From Cupriavidus sp. (GTDB lineage Bacteria > Pseudomonadota > Gammaproteobacteria > Burkholderiales > Burkholderiaceae), in assembly GCA_031181345.1 (NCBI GenBank), contig JAPSLC010000027.1, positions 1 through 63,034 of the forward strand: a stretch of 63,034 nucleotides of DNA. Reading direction: 5' to 3'. Under the pieces are notes generated by a model. It saw only the letters and a list, made by a program, of their open reading frames with translations. It was not told the origin of the DNA and searched no databases. This document shows, in pieces, positions 47,341-56,363 of the stretch; the stretch's first letter is position 1, and each line of letters begins with the position of its first letter. The translations under genes and the position numbers were made by a program.

Positions 47341-49800
47341 CTATGCCAGCTTGGCGAACAGGATGGATATCTGGGCGCCGGCGACTTCGGTGCCCTCCAT
47401 GCGGTTGCGCAGTTCGATGCGCGCCCCATGTTCGTCAATGATCTTCTTCACCATCGCAAGACCCAGACCCGTCCCCTTGGCCTTGGTCGTCACGTATGGC
47501 TCGAACGCGCGGCTGAGGATGCGCGGGGCGAACCCCGGACCATTGTCAGCGATGGTCAGCTTGACAGCCTGGCGGCTTTCGCCGGCAGGATCTTTGTATT
47601 CTACAGTCTCGGTGTGCAGAGCGATACAAGGCGCCGGACGGCCCGCCGCCAGGTTCTCCGCGACCGCATCCTGCGCATTCTGCAGCAGATTGTGTATCAC
47701 CTGCCGAAGCTGGGTCGGATCGCCCTTGATGTCGGGCAGATCGTTGGCCAGCGACGGGTGAATCACGGGATGCTCGTGCAGCCCCGGATCGTCGATCCCG
47801 TACAGATGCAGGACCTCGGCCACCAGTGCATTGAGCTGCAGCGTCTGCAGCATCGCCGGCGGCGTGCGGGCGTAGTCGCGGAAATCGTCGACCATGCGCT
47901 TCATCGCCGCTACCTGGTTAACGATCGTGGTGGCCCCGCGCTTTAGCACGTCGGCGTCAGTGCCTTCCAGCTTGGGCGCGAGCTTCATCTGCAGCCGCTC
48001 GGCCGACAGCTGGATCGGCGTCAGCGGGTTCTTGATTTCATGCGCGAGGCGCCGGGCCACTTCGCCCCATGCGACCGACCGTTGAGCCGAAATCACATCG
48101 GAAATATCGTCGAACACGACCACGTAGCCGGGCTCGGCATGGTCGCTGATATGGTCGCCGCCGGGCAGCCGCGCGCCGCGCACCAGCAGCGTCAGCGGCT
48201 GTTCCTCGGCGCCGTGCGGCAGTTCGATCTGCTTCTGCCAGTGCGCGGCGCCGCCGAGCACCTCGCTGGTGCTCTGCTCGGAGAACGCCTGCCGCACGAT
48301 CTCGCCGAACGCGGCCATGCCGGGAATGGCCTCGACGGGATGGCCGATGGTCGGCCCGAGCGGCTGCCCGAAGATGCGTTCGGCCCCGGGATTGGCGGTC
48401 ACCAGCGAGAAGCGCCGGTCCATCACCAGCACGCCGGCGGTCAGGTTCTGCAGCACGCTTTCGAGGAAGGCCTTCGATTGCTCGAGTGCCGCGCGATTCT
48501 GCTCGACCGCCAGGCGCGCATCCGCCAGCTGGCGCGTCATCATGTTGAACTGCTGGGTCAGCATGCCGAGCTCATCGCGGCTCTTGAGTTCGCGCTTGGG
48601 CGACAGATCGCCTTCGGCGACTTCCTTGGTCCCCTGCAGCAGCATCAGCAGCGGCCGCGCCAGCTGGCCGCCCAGCAGCAGCGCCAGCATCACGGCGATG
48701 AACACCGCGAGGAACAGCGTCAGCGTCAGCGTGCCGATATACATCTTGCGCAGGCCGGTGCGGCCCAGCGCCTTTTCCTGGTAGTCCTGATAGGCGCGCT
48801 GGACTTCGTCGGCATTGCGTGCAAGCACGGCGGGGACCGGATGCACGATCTGCAGATAGCGTTCCTCGCGCACCGTATCGCCGATCAGCCCGAAGCCCGA
48901 CGACGGATAGTCCTCGGCGCGCCGCTCCAGCGACAGGCCCGAGCCCGCCCAGCGGTCCTTGCCCGCGGGACGTGGCGGCGCGCCCAGCGACGACTCGTCG
49001 GCCGGTGCCGCGGGGCCGAGCGGAATGATCACGCGCAGCCGGTACAGGTGATTGGCATCGGCGCGCTCGGTTTGCGGATGACCGTCGCTGCCGCCGTCCG
49101 TGCCCGGATCGGTGCCGCCCTCCACCGCTGCATAGCCGCCCGCGAGCCGCGCCTGCTCGACCAGCACGCCGGACGGCAGGCTCGGCACCAGCATCGCGTA
49201 ATTGCTCGACGCGGAGGCGATCACGCGCCCGCCGCCGGTGAAGATCGAGGCCTCCTGCACGCCGTATTGCTCGCGCAGCCGGTTCAGTTGCAGCGAGTTG
49301 GTGGGTTCGCTGGCGCTGATGATCTGGTCGCTCATCTGCCGCGCCTTGGCTTGCAGATCGGCCAGCGCGCTGTCGATGGTGGAGCGGCCCAGATTGAGGC
49401 CCGCCTCGAGCGCGGTCTCGACACGCACGTCGAACCACGATTCGATGCTGCGCGAGACGAATTGCAGCGACACCAGGTAGATCAACACGCCGGGCAGCAC
49501 GCCGACGATGCCGAAGAACAGCGCCAGCTTGGTCATCAGCCGCGTGCCGAACTTGCCGCGGCGATAGCGGACCCACAGCGCCACCGCGAGTGCGCCGATG
49601 ATCAGCACCATCAGCACGCCGATCACCAGATTGATCTTGTACAGCAGTGTGAAATAGCGGTCGAAGAATTCGGTGTTGGCCGAGGCCGCCGCCAACAGCA
49701 CCACCAGCACCAGCGCCAGGAAGACGATGGTGCCGGCGACCACGCGGCTCAGTACCCGGCGAAGCCGGCTGTCGAGCACGCTGTTCAGCGGGGAGATCAT
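47341..49800 (-). CDS. ntrY: Sensor histidine kinase NtrY
   Basis: An 819-residue membrane kinase. Three hydrophobic segments near the N-terminus (residues about 20-42, 55-78, 95-120) and one near 360 flank a large periplasmic domain. HAMP (LLLLQGTKEVAEGDLSPKRELKSRDELGMLTQQFNMM), a PAS domain (RRFSLVTANPGAERIFG), H-box RLAHEIKNPLTPIQLSAERL and G-boxes ADNGPGFAP and GTGLGLAMVKKI follow in order. The ATG overlaps the stop of the DUF4390 gene (ATGA). Stimulus is uncertain; family members sense nitrogen or redox state. Confidence 0.93.
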   Translation of the reverse strand: MISPLNSVLDSRLRRVLSRVVAGTIVFLALVLVVLLAAASANTEFFDRYFTLLYKINLVIGVLMVLIIGALAVALWVRYRRGKFGTRLMTKLALFFGIVGVLPGVLIYLVSLQFVSRSIESWFDVRVETALEAGLNLGRSTIDSALADLQAKARQMSDQIISASEPTNSLQLNRLREQYGVQEASIFTGGGRVIASASSNYAMLVPSLPSGVLVEQARLAGGYAAVEGGTDPGTDGGSDGHPQTERADANHLYRLRVIIPLGPAAPADESSLGAPPRPAGKDRWAGSGLSLERRAEDYPSSGFGLIGDTVREERYLQIVHPVPAVLARNADEVQRAYQDYQEKALGRTGLRKMYIGTLTLTLFLAVFIAVMLALLLGGQLARPLLMLLQGTKEVAEGDLSPKRELKSRDELGMLTQQFNMMTRQLADARLAVEQNRAALEQSKAFLESVLQNLTAGVLVMDRRFSLVTANPGAERIFGQPLGPTIGHPVEAIPGMAAFGEIVRQAFSEQSTSEVLGGAAHWQKQIELPHGAEEQPLTLLVRGARLPGGDHISDHAEPGYVVVFDDISDVISAQRSVAWGEVARRLAHEIKNPLTPIQLSAERLQMKLAPKLEGTDADVLKRGATTIVNQVAAMKRMVDDFRDYARTPPAMLQTLQLNALVAEVLHLYGIDDPGLHEHPVIHPSLANDLPDIKGDPTQLRQVIHNLLQNAQDAVAENLAAGRPAPCIALHTETVEYKDPAGESRQAVKLTIADNGPGFAPRILSRAFEPYVTTKAKGTGLGLAMVKKIIDEHGARIELRNRMEGTEVAGAQISILFAKLA

Positions 49801-50810
49801 GGTTTGGCGACCAGCGACGACAGCGACATCGGTGCCAGCATGCCGGCGACCGGGCGCCCGAAGGCCGGCGATGGCGGACGGGCGTTGCCGATACCCGGGG
49901 CGGAGGCAGGCGAGGTATTGGGCGCGGAGGCAGGGGCAGGTGCGCTACCCGGAGCGCTGCCCGGGGCGGACGGCGGCATCGACGCCGGAGCCGGGCTCTG
50001 TCCCGGTGCGGCCGCGGCCGGCGAAGCGTTCGCGGGCGAGGCGGCATGTCCGTTCGCCGGTCCGGGCGTTGGCGCGGGCGGCGAAGCCGGGGCGGCGGGT
50101 GCAACTGGTGCAGCGGGCGCCGGCGCTGCGGGGGGCGGCGCCGGCGCAGCTTCGGCTACCGGCGTATAGGCGAAGCGGCGCCAGTCGGACGACAGATTCC
50201 AGTCGCGCGTATTGACCGCATTGATCTGGAATGGCTTGGGCAGTTGCGACAGGTCCAGCCGCATGCGGACCTCGGCCTGGTATGGCACGCCGAGCTTGAC
50301 GTCGCCGCGCTCGAACACGCGCCAGCCACGCACCTGCTTGATGAAATCGAGCGCGCCTTTCAGGCGCATGAAGGGCAATTGCAGTCCGCCGGTCGAGACC
50401 CGGTACTGCCGCGTCAGCGGATGGAAGGTCAGCCTGACGCTGCGGCTGGTGCTGACCGGCTTTTCGTCGAACCAGTACCAGCGCGGGCGGCTCAGCTGGA
50501 AATCCACCGCGAAATACAAGGGGATGCCCTTGTGCAAGGCGTCCTCCAGTGCCGGCGACAATTCGAAGTCGAAGCCGGCATTCAGCTCGAAGCCGCCGTC
50601 CTGATATTCGACGCGCGCCTCGCGTATTTCGATGTTCTGTGCCTGCCCGACGCGCGGCGATAACGCGCCCGCGCAAAGGACCAGCACCATCAGAAGCAGC
50701 CACGCGAGCCGGCGCAACGCGGCCACGCCGATACCGGCCTGGTCTGCTGCGGATCCGCACGCCTTGTCGTCATGGGCACGGAGGACGGACAAGCGAAGCG
50801 GTGCGAGCAT
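49797..50810 (-). CDS. DUF4390 family exported protein
   Basis: A 337-residue protein that sits between rsmB and ntrY, its usual place in betaproteobacteria. A membrane or signal segment lies near residues 30-55 (RRLAWLLLMVLVLCAGALSP). The DUF4390 domain follows: IEIREARVEYQDGGFELNAGFDFELSPALEDALHKGIPLYFAVDFQLSRPRWYW is the diagnostic stretch (quoted in parts: FDFELSPALEDAL, GIPLYFAVDF). The last 120 residues are a Pro/Ala-rich tail with a 12-bp duplication (SAPG units near 49942). The ATG at 50810 is four bases after the rsmB stop. It may support the NtrY sensor, but no function is known. Confidence 0.85.
   Translation of the reverse strand: MLAPLRLSVLRAHDDKACGSAADQAGIGVAALRRLAWLLLMVLVLCAGALSPRVGQAQNIEIREARVEYQDGGFELNAGFDFELSPALEDALHKGIPLYFAVDFQLSRPRWYWFDEKPVSTSRSVRLTFHPLTRQYRVSTGGLQLPFMRLKGALDFIKQVRGWRVFERGDVKLGVPYQAEVRMRLDLSQLPKPFQINAVNTRDWNLSSDWRRFAYTPVAEAAPAPPPAAPAPAAPVAPAAPASPPAPTPGPANGHAASPANASPAAAAPGQSPAPASMPPSAPGSAPGSAPAPASAPNTSPASAPGIGNARPPSPAFGRPVAGMLAPMSLSSLVAKP
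49942..49965 (-). repeat. 12-bp duplication in DUF4390 tail
   Basis: gcgctacccgga (49942-49953) and gcgctgcccggg (49954-49965) encode Ser-Ala-Pro-Gly repeats. Confidence 0.75.
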
Positions 50811-50814
50811 CGGA

Positions 50815-52188
50815 TCAGAGGCGTTTCTGGAAGCGGGCGTAGAAGAAACCGTCGTGGTCCGACGGCAGGCCATCGTGGCTGCCGGTCCCGCCATCAGCCA
50901 CGCCATGTTGGATGCTGCCGGGCAGCAGCTGGCCGGGCGCCTGCAATCGTATCGCATCTGGTAGCTGCTCACCAAACCAGCGCGCCTGCTCCTCGCCCTC
51001 CGTTGGGAAAATAGAACAAGTCACATACACCAGAATGCCGCCCGGTTTCAGCAGCGGCCACAGCTGCGAGACGATGCGGCGCTGCTCGTTGACGAGCTTG
51101 CCCAGATCGCTTTCGCGGCGCAGCCAGCGGATATCCGGATGACGGCGCACGATGCCCGAGGCCGAGCATGGCACGTCGGCGAGGATGCGGTCGTATGGCT
51201 TGCCGTCCCACCAGGCCTGGGGCCGGCTGGCGTCGCCGATCACCACCTGCGCGCGCTGGTGCAGCCGCGCCAGGTTTTCGTCGATACGCTGGGCGCGCGC
51301 GGCATCGCTCTCGACCGCGGTCAGTTCCACGTCGGCCAGTTCGAGCAGATGGCCGGTCTTGCCGCCGGGCGCGGCGCAGGCATCGAGCACGCGCTGGCCA
51401 TCGGCGATCTCGAGCAGCGGCGCGGCGAGCTGCGCGCCGGCGTCCTGCACCGAGACCTCGCCGCTGTCGAAGCCGGGCACCTGCGCCACCGGCAGCGCGC
51501 GCGCCAGCCGCACCGCCTGCGTGCCGACGCGTTCGGCCGCAATGCCGGCGGCGGCAAGCCGGGCCAGATAGTCGTCGAGCGACACGCGCGCGGTATTGAC
51601 CCGCAGCGTCATCGGCGGCCGCTCGCTGGCGCTGCCGGCCAGCGACTGCCAGCGGTCGGGATAGGCCTCGCGCAGCAGGCGCAGCCACCAGGCCGGCAGG
51701 TTCCAGCGCGCCTCCTCGTCGCGGCCCACTTCGGCCAGCAGCGCTTCACGCTCGCGCAGGAAGCGGCGCAGTACCGCGTTGACCATGCCGCGCGCATGCG
51801 CCGACTTCGGGTCGGACGCGGCCGCGTTGACGGCCTGGTCCACCACGGTGAAGGCCGCATAGCCGCCCTGCCCGCCGTCCTGTCCTTGTTCCTTGTCGCC
51901 CTCGATCAGCAGCGTCAGCGCGACCGCGAGCAGCGAGTCGACCAGCGCGCCGGGCGGGCGCGACACCATGCGCGTGACCAGCGCACGGACGGTGCCGAAC
52001 TGGCGCATCGTCCGATAGGCCAGGTCCTGCAGCGCGCCGCGCGCGCTGGCGTCGCGGGTGCGCTCCAGCCGGTACTGCGCGCAGGCGGCTTCGATTGCCT
52101 GCGGCAGCGCGCTGCCCTCGTTGACGCCACGCACCGCGGCCGCGGCGGCGAGCATCTGGAAGGCAAGGGAATCGGGAGGCAAGCGCAT
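50815..52188 (-). CDS. rsmB: 16S rRNA m5C967 methyltransferase
   Basis: A 457-residue enzyme that methylates C967 of 16S rRNA with S-adenosylmethionine. The N-terminal NusB-like helical domain is followed by a Rossmann methyltransferase: cofactor motif ACAAPGGKTGHLLEL, the DVPCSASGIVRRHPDIRW motif and the catalytic VTCSIFPTEGE, so both key cysteines are present. Length is normal. It lies four bases upstream of the DUF4390 gene and heads the rsmB-DUF4390-ntrY-ntrX operon. A 12-bp duplication (52228-52251) lies in its leader. Confidence 0.95.
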   Translation of the reverse strand: MRLPPDSLAFQMLAAAAAVRGVNEGSALPQAIEAACAQYRLERTRDASARGALQDLAYRTMRQFGTVRALVTRMVSRPPGALVDSLLAVALTLLIEGDKEQGQDGGQGGYAAFTVVDQAVNAAASDPKSAHARGMVNAVLRRFLREREALLAEVGRDEEARWNLPAWWLRLLREAYPDRWQSLAGSASERPPMTLRVNTARVSLDDYLARLAAAGIAAERVGTQAVRLARALPVAQVPGFDSGEVSVQDAGAQLAAPLLEIADGQRVLDACAAPGGKTGHLLELADVELTAVESDAARAQRIDENLARLHQRAQVVIGDASRPQAWWDGKPYDRILADVPCSASGIVRRHPDIRWLRRESDLGKLVNEQRRIVSQLWPLLKPGGILVYVTCSIFPTEGEEQARWFGEQLPDAIRLQAPGQLLPGSIQHGVADGGTGSHDGLPSDHDGFFYARFQKRL

Positions 52189-52227
52189 GGATCGGACACC
52201 GTGAGAAAACGAACAGATAAAACGCGG

Positions 52228-52251
52228 AAATACGCGCGGAAATACGCGCGG
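52228..52251. repeat. 12-bp duplication upstream of rsmB
   Basis: aaatacgcgcgg occurs twice in tandem (52228-52239, 52240-52251), between the htpX terminator and the rsmB start. Confidence 0.9.
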
Positions 52252-52256
52252 ACATC

Positions 52257-52291
52257 AAAAAGCCCGCCGGCTCGCAAGGAGCACGGCGGGC
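52257..52291 (-). terminator. Terminator of htpX
   Basis: On the minus strand GCCCGCCG and CGGCGGGC (52262-52291) form an 8-bp stem followed directly by TTTTT (52261-52257). It lies 66 bp past the htpX stop and before rsmB, so the two are separate units. Confidence 0.88.
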
Positions 52292-52356
52292 AGTTTACCT
52301 TGTCGGCGCCGACCGACCTCGATGGGGCCGGCGTGCGGCTCCAATCAGCCCATCGA

Positions 52357-53217
52357 TCAGACCGGATACGTGCCGGTCTGCGCCATCTGCATCAGCCGCG
52401 CGACCCGCTCCTCGGTGGCCGGGTGCGTCGAGAACAGATTGGCGATGCCGCCACCCGACAGCGGGTTCAGGATCATCATCTGCGCGGTGGCCGGATGCTG
52501 CTCGGCGGCCTGGAACGGAATGCCGCGCGCATAGCGGTCGATCTTGTCCAGCGCCATCGCCAGCGCCTGCGGATCGCCGCTGATCTCCGCGCCGCCGCGG
52601 TCGGCCTCGAATTCACGCGCGCGCGAGATCGCCATCTGGATCAGCGAGGCGGCCAGCGGGGCCAGGATCGCCATCGCGATGCCGGCGATCGGATTGGCCG
52701 GACGGCCTTCCTCGCCGCGCCCGCCGAAGAACATCGCGAAGTTGGCCAGCGCGGCGATCGCACCGGCCATGGTGGCCGCGATCGTCGAGATCAGGATGTC
52801 GCGATGCTTGACGTGCGCCAACTCGTGCGCCATCACGCCGCGCAGTTCGCGGTTGCTCAGCACGCGCAGGATGCCGGTGGTCGCCGCGACGGCGGCGTTC
52901 TCGGGATTGCGGCCGGTGGCGAAGGCGTTGGGCGCGTCCTCGTCGATCAGGTAGACGCGCGGCATCGGCAGGCCGGCGCGCTGCGCCAGCTCCTGCACCA
53001 TGCCGTAGAACTGCGGGGCACTGGCCGCATCGACTTCCCGCGCGTTGTACATGCGCAGGACCATCTTGTCCGAGAACCAGTACGAGAAGAAATTCATGCC
53101 GAGCGCCATCACCAGCGCGAACATCATGCCGCTGCGGCCGCCGATCATGCCTCCGATGACGATGAACAGCGCCGTGATGGCCGCCATCAGCATGAAGGTC
53201 TTGACCCAGTTGAACAT
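52357..53217 (-). CDS. htpX: Membrane zinc metalloprotease HtpX
   Basis: A 286-residue inner-membrane protease of family M48 involved in quality control of membrane proteins. Two N-terminal helices (residues 7-25, 31-48), the active site HELAH (131-135) with cytoplasmic zinc ligands, and [11 protein letters not shown] for the third ligand Glu are intact. Two further helices lie between. The ATG at 53217 is preceded by GGAG. It ends with the conserved [12 protein letters not shown] segment and is followed by a strong terminator. Confidence 0.96.
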   Translation of the reverse strand: MFNWVKTFMLMAAITALFIVIGGMIGGRSGMMFALVMALGMNFFSYWFSDKMVLRMYNAREVDAASAPQFYGMVQELAQRAGLPMPRVYLIDEDAPNAFATGRNPENAAVAATTGILRVLSNRELRGVMAHELAHVKHRDILISTIAATMAGAIAALANFAMFFGGRGEEGRPANPIAGIAMAILAPLAASLIQMAISRAREFEADRGGAEISGDPQALAMALDKIDRYARGIPFQAAEQHPATAQMMILNPLSGGGIANLFSTHPATEERVARLMQMAQTGTYPV

Positions 53218-53351
53218 TGCCGTGGTCTCCGTGGTAACGCCGTCGCGCGCCCGGCGCGCCCTGCTTGTGCGGCTGCCTTGCCGCTGCATCGGGGCGCCCG
53301 CGCGCGATCGTGCGGTGACGGTTAGATAGGGGCCGGACCGCTAAATTCAAT

Positions 53352-53373
53352 GCCGGCAAGGGTTTTTGCCGGC
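53352..53373 (-). terminator. Hairpin after the LysE/RhtB gene
   Basis: An 8-bp stem gccggcaa / ttgccggc with a six-base loop, just past the exporter stop. It is followed on the minus strand by an AT-rich stretch (ATTGAATTT). Confidence 0.5.
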
Positions 53374-53380
53374 GGCGGCG

Positions 53381-54031
53381 CTAGCGCTGCGTCAGCGCCA
53401 GGCGCGCGCCCAGGCCGATGAAGGCGGCGCCGATCACGCGGTCGAGCCAGCACTTCAGGCGCGGCGCTTCGCTGGCCCGGCGCGTCAGCGTGCCGGCCAT
53501 CCACGCGACCGCCGCGGTCCACAGCGTCGACATCGCGACCATGATCGCGCCCAGCGCGAGAAAGGCGAGCGTCTGCTGCCCGGCGCGCGGATCGACGAAC
53601 TGCGGGATGAACGACACGAAGAACAGGATTACCTTCGGGTTCAGCACGTTGGTCAGGAAGCCCTGGATGAACAGCGCGCGCAGGCTGCGGCGGTCGGTGG
53701 CCGGGGCGCCAGCGGGCGCGTCGGCGCCGGGCGCTGGGGTGCGCCAGCTCGACAACAGCAGCCGCAGGCCGAGCCAGGCCAGATAGGCGCCGCCCGCGTA
53801 CTTGATCACCGTGAAGGCCACCGGCGAGGCGGCCAGCACCGCGGTCAGGCCGAACGCGGTCGCCAGCGCATGCACGCAGCAGCCGGCGCTGACCCCGAGC
53901 GCCGACATCACGCCCGCAGCGCGGCCCTGCGCCACGCTGCGGCCGACGATATAGGCGGTATCCGGGCCGGGCGTCACGTTCAGCAGAAACACGGCGCCGA
54001 TGAACAACGGCAGATCGACGATGCCCAGCAT
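53381..54031 (-). CDS. LysE/RhtB family amino-acid exporter
   Basis: A 216-residue inner-membrane exporter with six helices, of the homoserine/threonine RhtB group. The N-terminal NVTPGPDTAYIVGRSVAQGR and GFLTNVLNPKVILFFVSFIPQF segments are the family signatures. A variable Ala/Pro-rich cytoplasmic loop lies at residues 95-115. The exported amino acid cannot be predicted. It follows fmt by 34 bp on the same strand and may be co-transcribed with def-fmt. Confidence 0.92.
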   Translation of the reverse strand: MLGIVDLPLFIGAVFLLNVTPGPDTAYIVGRSVAQGRAAGVMSALGVSAGCCVHALATAFGLTAVLAASPVAFTVIKYAGGAYLAWLGLRLLLSSWRTPAPGADAPAGAPATDRRSLRALFIQGFLTNVLNPKVILFFVSFIPQFVDPRAGQQTLAFLALGAIMVAMSTLWTAAVAWMAGTLTRRASEAPRLKCWLDRVIGAAFIGLGARLALTQR

Positions 54032-54065
54032 GATGGTCGGTCCTTGCGGAAATGGTTCGCCCGGA

Positions 54066-55070
54066 TTATGCCGCGCCGTCGGGCACCGCGCAGCGCGTGC
54101 CCACGGGCAGCGGCGTGCCCTGCAGGAAGGCCTGCGCGGGCAGGCGCCGGCCGCCCGCCTTCTGCAGTTCCGTGATCCGCAGCGCGCCTTCGCCGCACGC
54201 GATCACCACGCCGTGCGCGTCGGCGGCCAGCACCGTACCCGGCGCCGCGTCGGCGTGCTCGGCAGCGCGTGCCAGCGGCTCGGCCTGCCAGCACTTGATC
54301 GCCGCGTCGCCGATCTGCACGCTGGCGCCGGGGAAGGGATTGAAGGCGCGGATCTGCCGGGCCAGTTCCACGGCGGCGCGGCGCAGGTCGAGCCTCGCTT
54401 CGTCCTTGCCGATCTTCTCGGCATAGGTGACGCCCTGCCCCGGCTGCGGCTCGGCCGGCAGCGCGCCGTCGGCCGCCAGCCGCCGCAGCGCCTGCACGAT
54501 CATGCGGCCGCCAAGCGCCGCCAGCGTGTCGTGCAGCGCGCCGGTGCTGGTGTCCTCGCCGATCGGCACGGCCTCGCGCGCAATCATCGCGCCGGTATCG
54601 AGGCCCTCGTCCATCTGCATCAGCGTGATGCCGGTCTGCGCGTCGCCCGCCTCGATGGCCCGGTGAATCGGCGCCGCGCCGCGCCAGCGCGGCAGCAGCG
54701 AGGCGTGGATGTTCAGGCAGCCATGGCGGGGCAGCGTCAGCACCTCGGCCGGCAGGATCAGGCCGTAGGCGGCGACGACCATCACGTCGGGTGCCTGCGC
54801 CGCCAGCGCGTCGATCGCGGCGACCGCTTCGTCGGGATACTTGCCATGGCGGCGCAGCGAGCGCGGCTGCAGTATCGGGCCGAGCCCCTGCGCCAGCGCA
54901 TGCTGCTTGACCGGACTGGCCTGCAACTGCATGCCGCGTCCCGCCGGCCGGTCCGGTTGCGTCAGCACCGCAACCACCGGAAAGCCGGCATCGACGATGG
55001 CCGCTAGCGCGACGCGCGCGAATTCGGGCGTGCCGGCAAAGGCGACGCGCAGGGGGGCGGGGCTGGTCAT
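54066..55070 (-). CDS. fmt: Methionyl-tRNA formyltransferase
   Basis: A 334-residue enzyme that formylates initiator Met-tRNA with 10-formyltetrahydrofolate. The N-terminal formyltransferase fold has AFAGTPEFA, the catalytic region [22 protein letters not shown] (Asn, His and Asp of the active site) and [14 protein letters not shown]. The C-terminal OB-like domain is complete. It follows def, the next enzyme in formyl-Met metabolism, on the same strand with 130 bp between them. Confidence 0.96.
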   Translation of the reverse strand: MTSPAPLRVAFAGTPEFARVALAAIVDAGFPVVAVLTQPDRPAGRGMQLQASPVKQHALAQGLGPILQPRSLRRHGKYPDEAVAAIDALAAQAPDVMVVAAYGLILPAEVLTLPRHGCLNIHASLLPRWRGAAPIHRAIEAGDAQTGITLMQMDEGLDTGAMIAREAVPIGEDTSTGALHDTLAALGGRMIVQALRRLAADGALPAEPQPGQGVTYAEKIGKDEARLDLRRAAVELARQIRAFNPFPGASVQIGDAAIKCWQAEPLARAAEHADAAPGTVLAADAHGVVIACGEGALRITELQKAGGRRLPAQAFLQGTPLPVGTRCAVPDGAA

Positions 55071-55108
55071 GGAACGCTCCGGCTGGACGGTTGGGCTCTG
55101 AAAGGCAA

Positions 55109-55132
55109 CACCGGCCGCGAAGGCGGCCGGTG
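55109..55132 (-). terminator. Hairpin between def and fmt
   Basis: A 10-bp perfect stem caccggccgc / gcggccggtg with loop gaag, between the def stop and fmt start. No U-run; it may be an attenuator or mRNA processing element. Confidence 0.45.
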
Positions 55133-55200
55133 CGGGGACTGCAAGGGAGGCATCAGCATAGCAAACCCGCTGCCGCGGGTTGCCGCCGGTTGGCGCGTGG

Positions 55201-55707
55201 CTACATCCGGGTACGCGCGCGCTTCTGCAGCTTGGACTTGATGCGGTTCACCTTCAGCGGCGACAGGTATTCGACGAAGACCTTGCCCTTCAGGTGGTCC
55301 ATCTCGTGCTGGATGCAGACCGCCAGCAGATCGTCGGCCTCGAGCTCGAACGTCTCGCCGTTCTCGTCGAGTGCGCGCACGCGCACACGGTCGGGGCGCT
55401 CGACGCGGTCGTAGACCTCGGGCACCGACAGGCAGCCCTCTTCCCAGACCTTGCGGTTGTCGCTGGCCCAGACGATCTCGGGATTGATGAAGACGCGCAG
55501 CTCGTCGCGGGTCTCCGAGATGTCGATCACGATGACCTGCTCGTGCACGTCGACCTGGGTGGCCGCCAGGCCAATGCCGGGGGCTTCGTACATGGTTTCC
55601 GCCATGTCCTTGACCAGCTGGCGGATGCGGTCGTCGACCTGCGCGACGGGCTTGGCCACGATGTGCAGGCGAGGATCCGGGTAGGTGAGGATGTCGAGTT
55701 TGGCCAT
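55201..55707 (-). CDS. def: Peptide deformylase
   Basis: A 168-residue metallohydrolase that removes the formyl group from nascent proteins. All three active-site motifs are intact: GIGLAATQ (44-51), EGCLS with metal ligand Cys92, and HEMDH with ligands His134 and His138. The basic C-terminal helix ([17 protein letters not shown]) is typical. The ATG at 55707 gives the family N-terminus [14 protein letters not shown], but no obvious ribosome site is seen. It heads def-fmt and is divergent from the gene at 55942. Confidence 0.96.
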   Translation of the reverse strand: MAKLDILTYPDPRLHIVAKPVAQVDDRIRQLVKDMAETMYEAPGIGLAATQVDVHEQVIVIDISETRDELRVFINPEIVWASDNRKVWEEGCLSVPEVYDRVERPDRVRVRALDENGETFELEADDLLAVCIQHEMDHLKGKVFVEYLSPLKVNRIKSKLQKRARTRM

Positions 55708-55941
55708 GGTGCTGATGCGCGACGCGGTTGCCGCCGCTGCTTGCCGCTGCTTTCGATTGGGCCGTTGTCGCATTGTCGCGGCAGGGCCCATGTCAGCAAA
55801 ATCGGGGCGCGAATGGAAAAAATCAAGGCGCGCCGGCAGTGGGCTGCGCCCTTCAGGGTCGATTCTGGAGTCAATCCGGCCAAGGCATCTGGCTGGCTCA
55901 ACAAAGTGCGCGATCTTACCAAAGAACCTGTAACAACGCCG

Positions 55942-56343
55942 GTGTGGCGGCTATGGCCCTGCCGGGTGCTGACCGTCGCCGGGCTGACGGCGGCCGTGCC
56001 CTGCGGCGCCGGCCCCACCATCGTCGCACTGCCGGATGGGCGGCAGTTCGGGGCGGCTGGAGACCTTGCCTATGTGGTCGATATGCCGCTTGACGCGGCG
56101 GTGGGCAGCCGCTGGGAGGTGTACGCACCAGCCGCCGGGAACGCGGCAGACCGGCGAGGCGGCGAAGCCGCGCCACCGCTGCCGGCCGGTGCGCCGACGC
56201 AGAACCTGGGTACGGTCGAGCTGATTTCGGGTCCGGCCGGGGCGGACGGCATCGCGGTGGTCACCGTCGTGTCGTCCGTCCGGGAGGTGACACCCGGCAG
56301 CCTGCTGATGCCCTTGCCGGCCGGACGGCCCGAAGTCGAATAG
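55942..56343 (+). pseudogene. Remnant of a LysM-domain protein (C-terminal domain only)
   Basis: The product retains only the C-terminal region of the LysM peptidoglycan-binding protein usually divergent from def in Burkholderiales: AAGDLAYVVDMPLDAAVGSRWEVYAP, LGTVELISGPAGADGIAVVTVVSSVREVTPGSLLMPLP. The LysM repeat and most of the middle are missing. From the GTG at 55942 it reads as a 133-residue protein with a signal-like [18 protein letters not shown]; from the ATG at 55813 it would have 176 residues. Whether it is an expressed, shortened gene or a relic is open. It ends 20 bp before dprA. Confidence 0.55.
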
Positions 56344-56363
56344 ACAGCCTATCGGACCACCCC

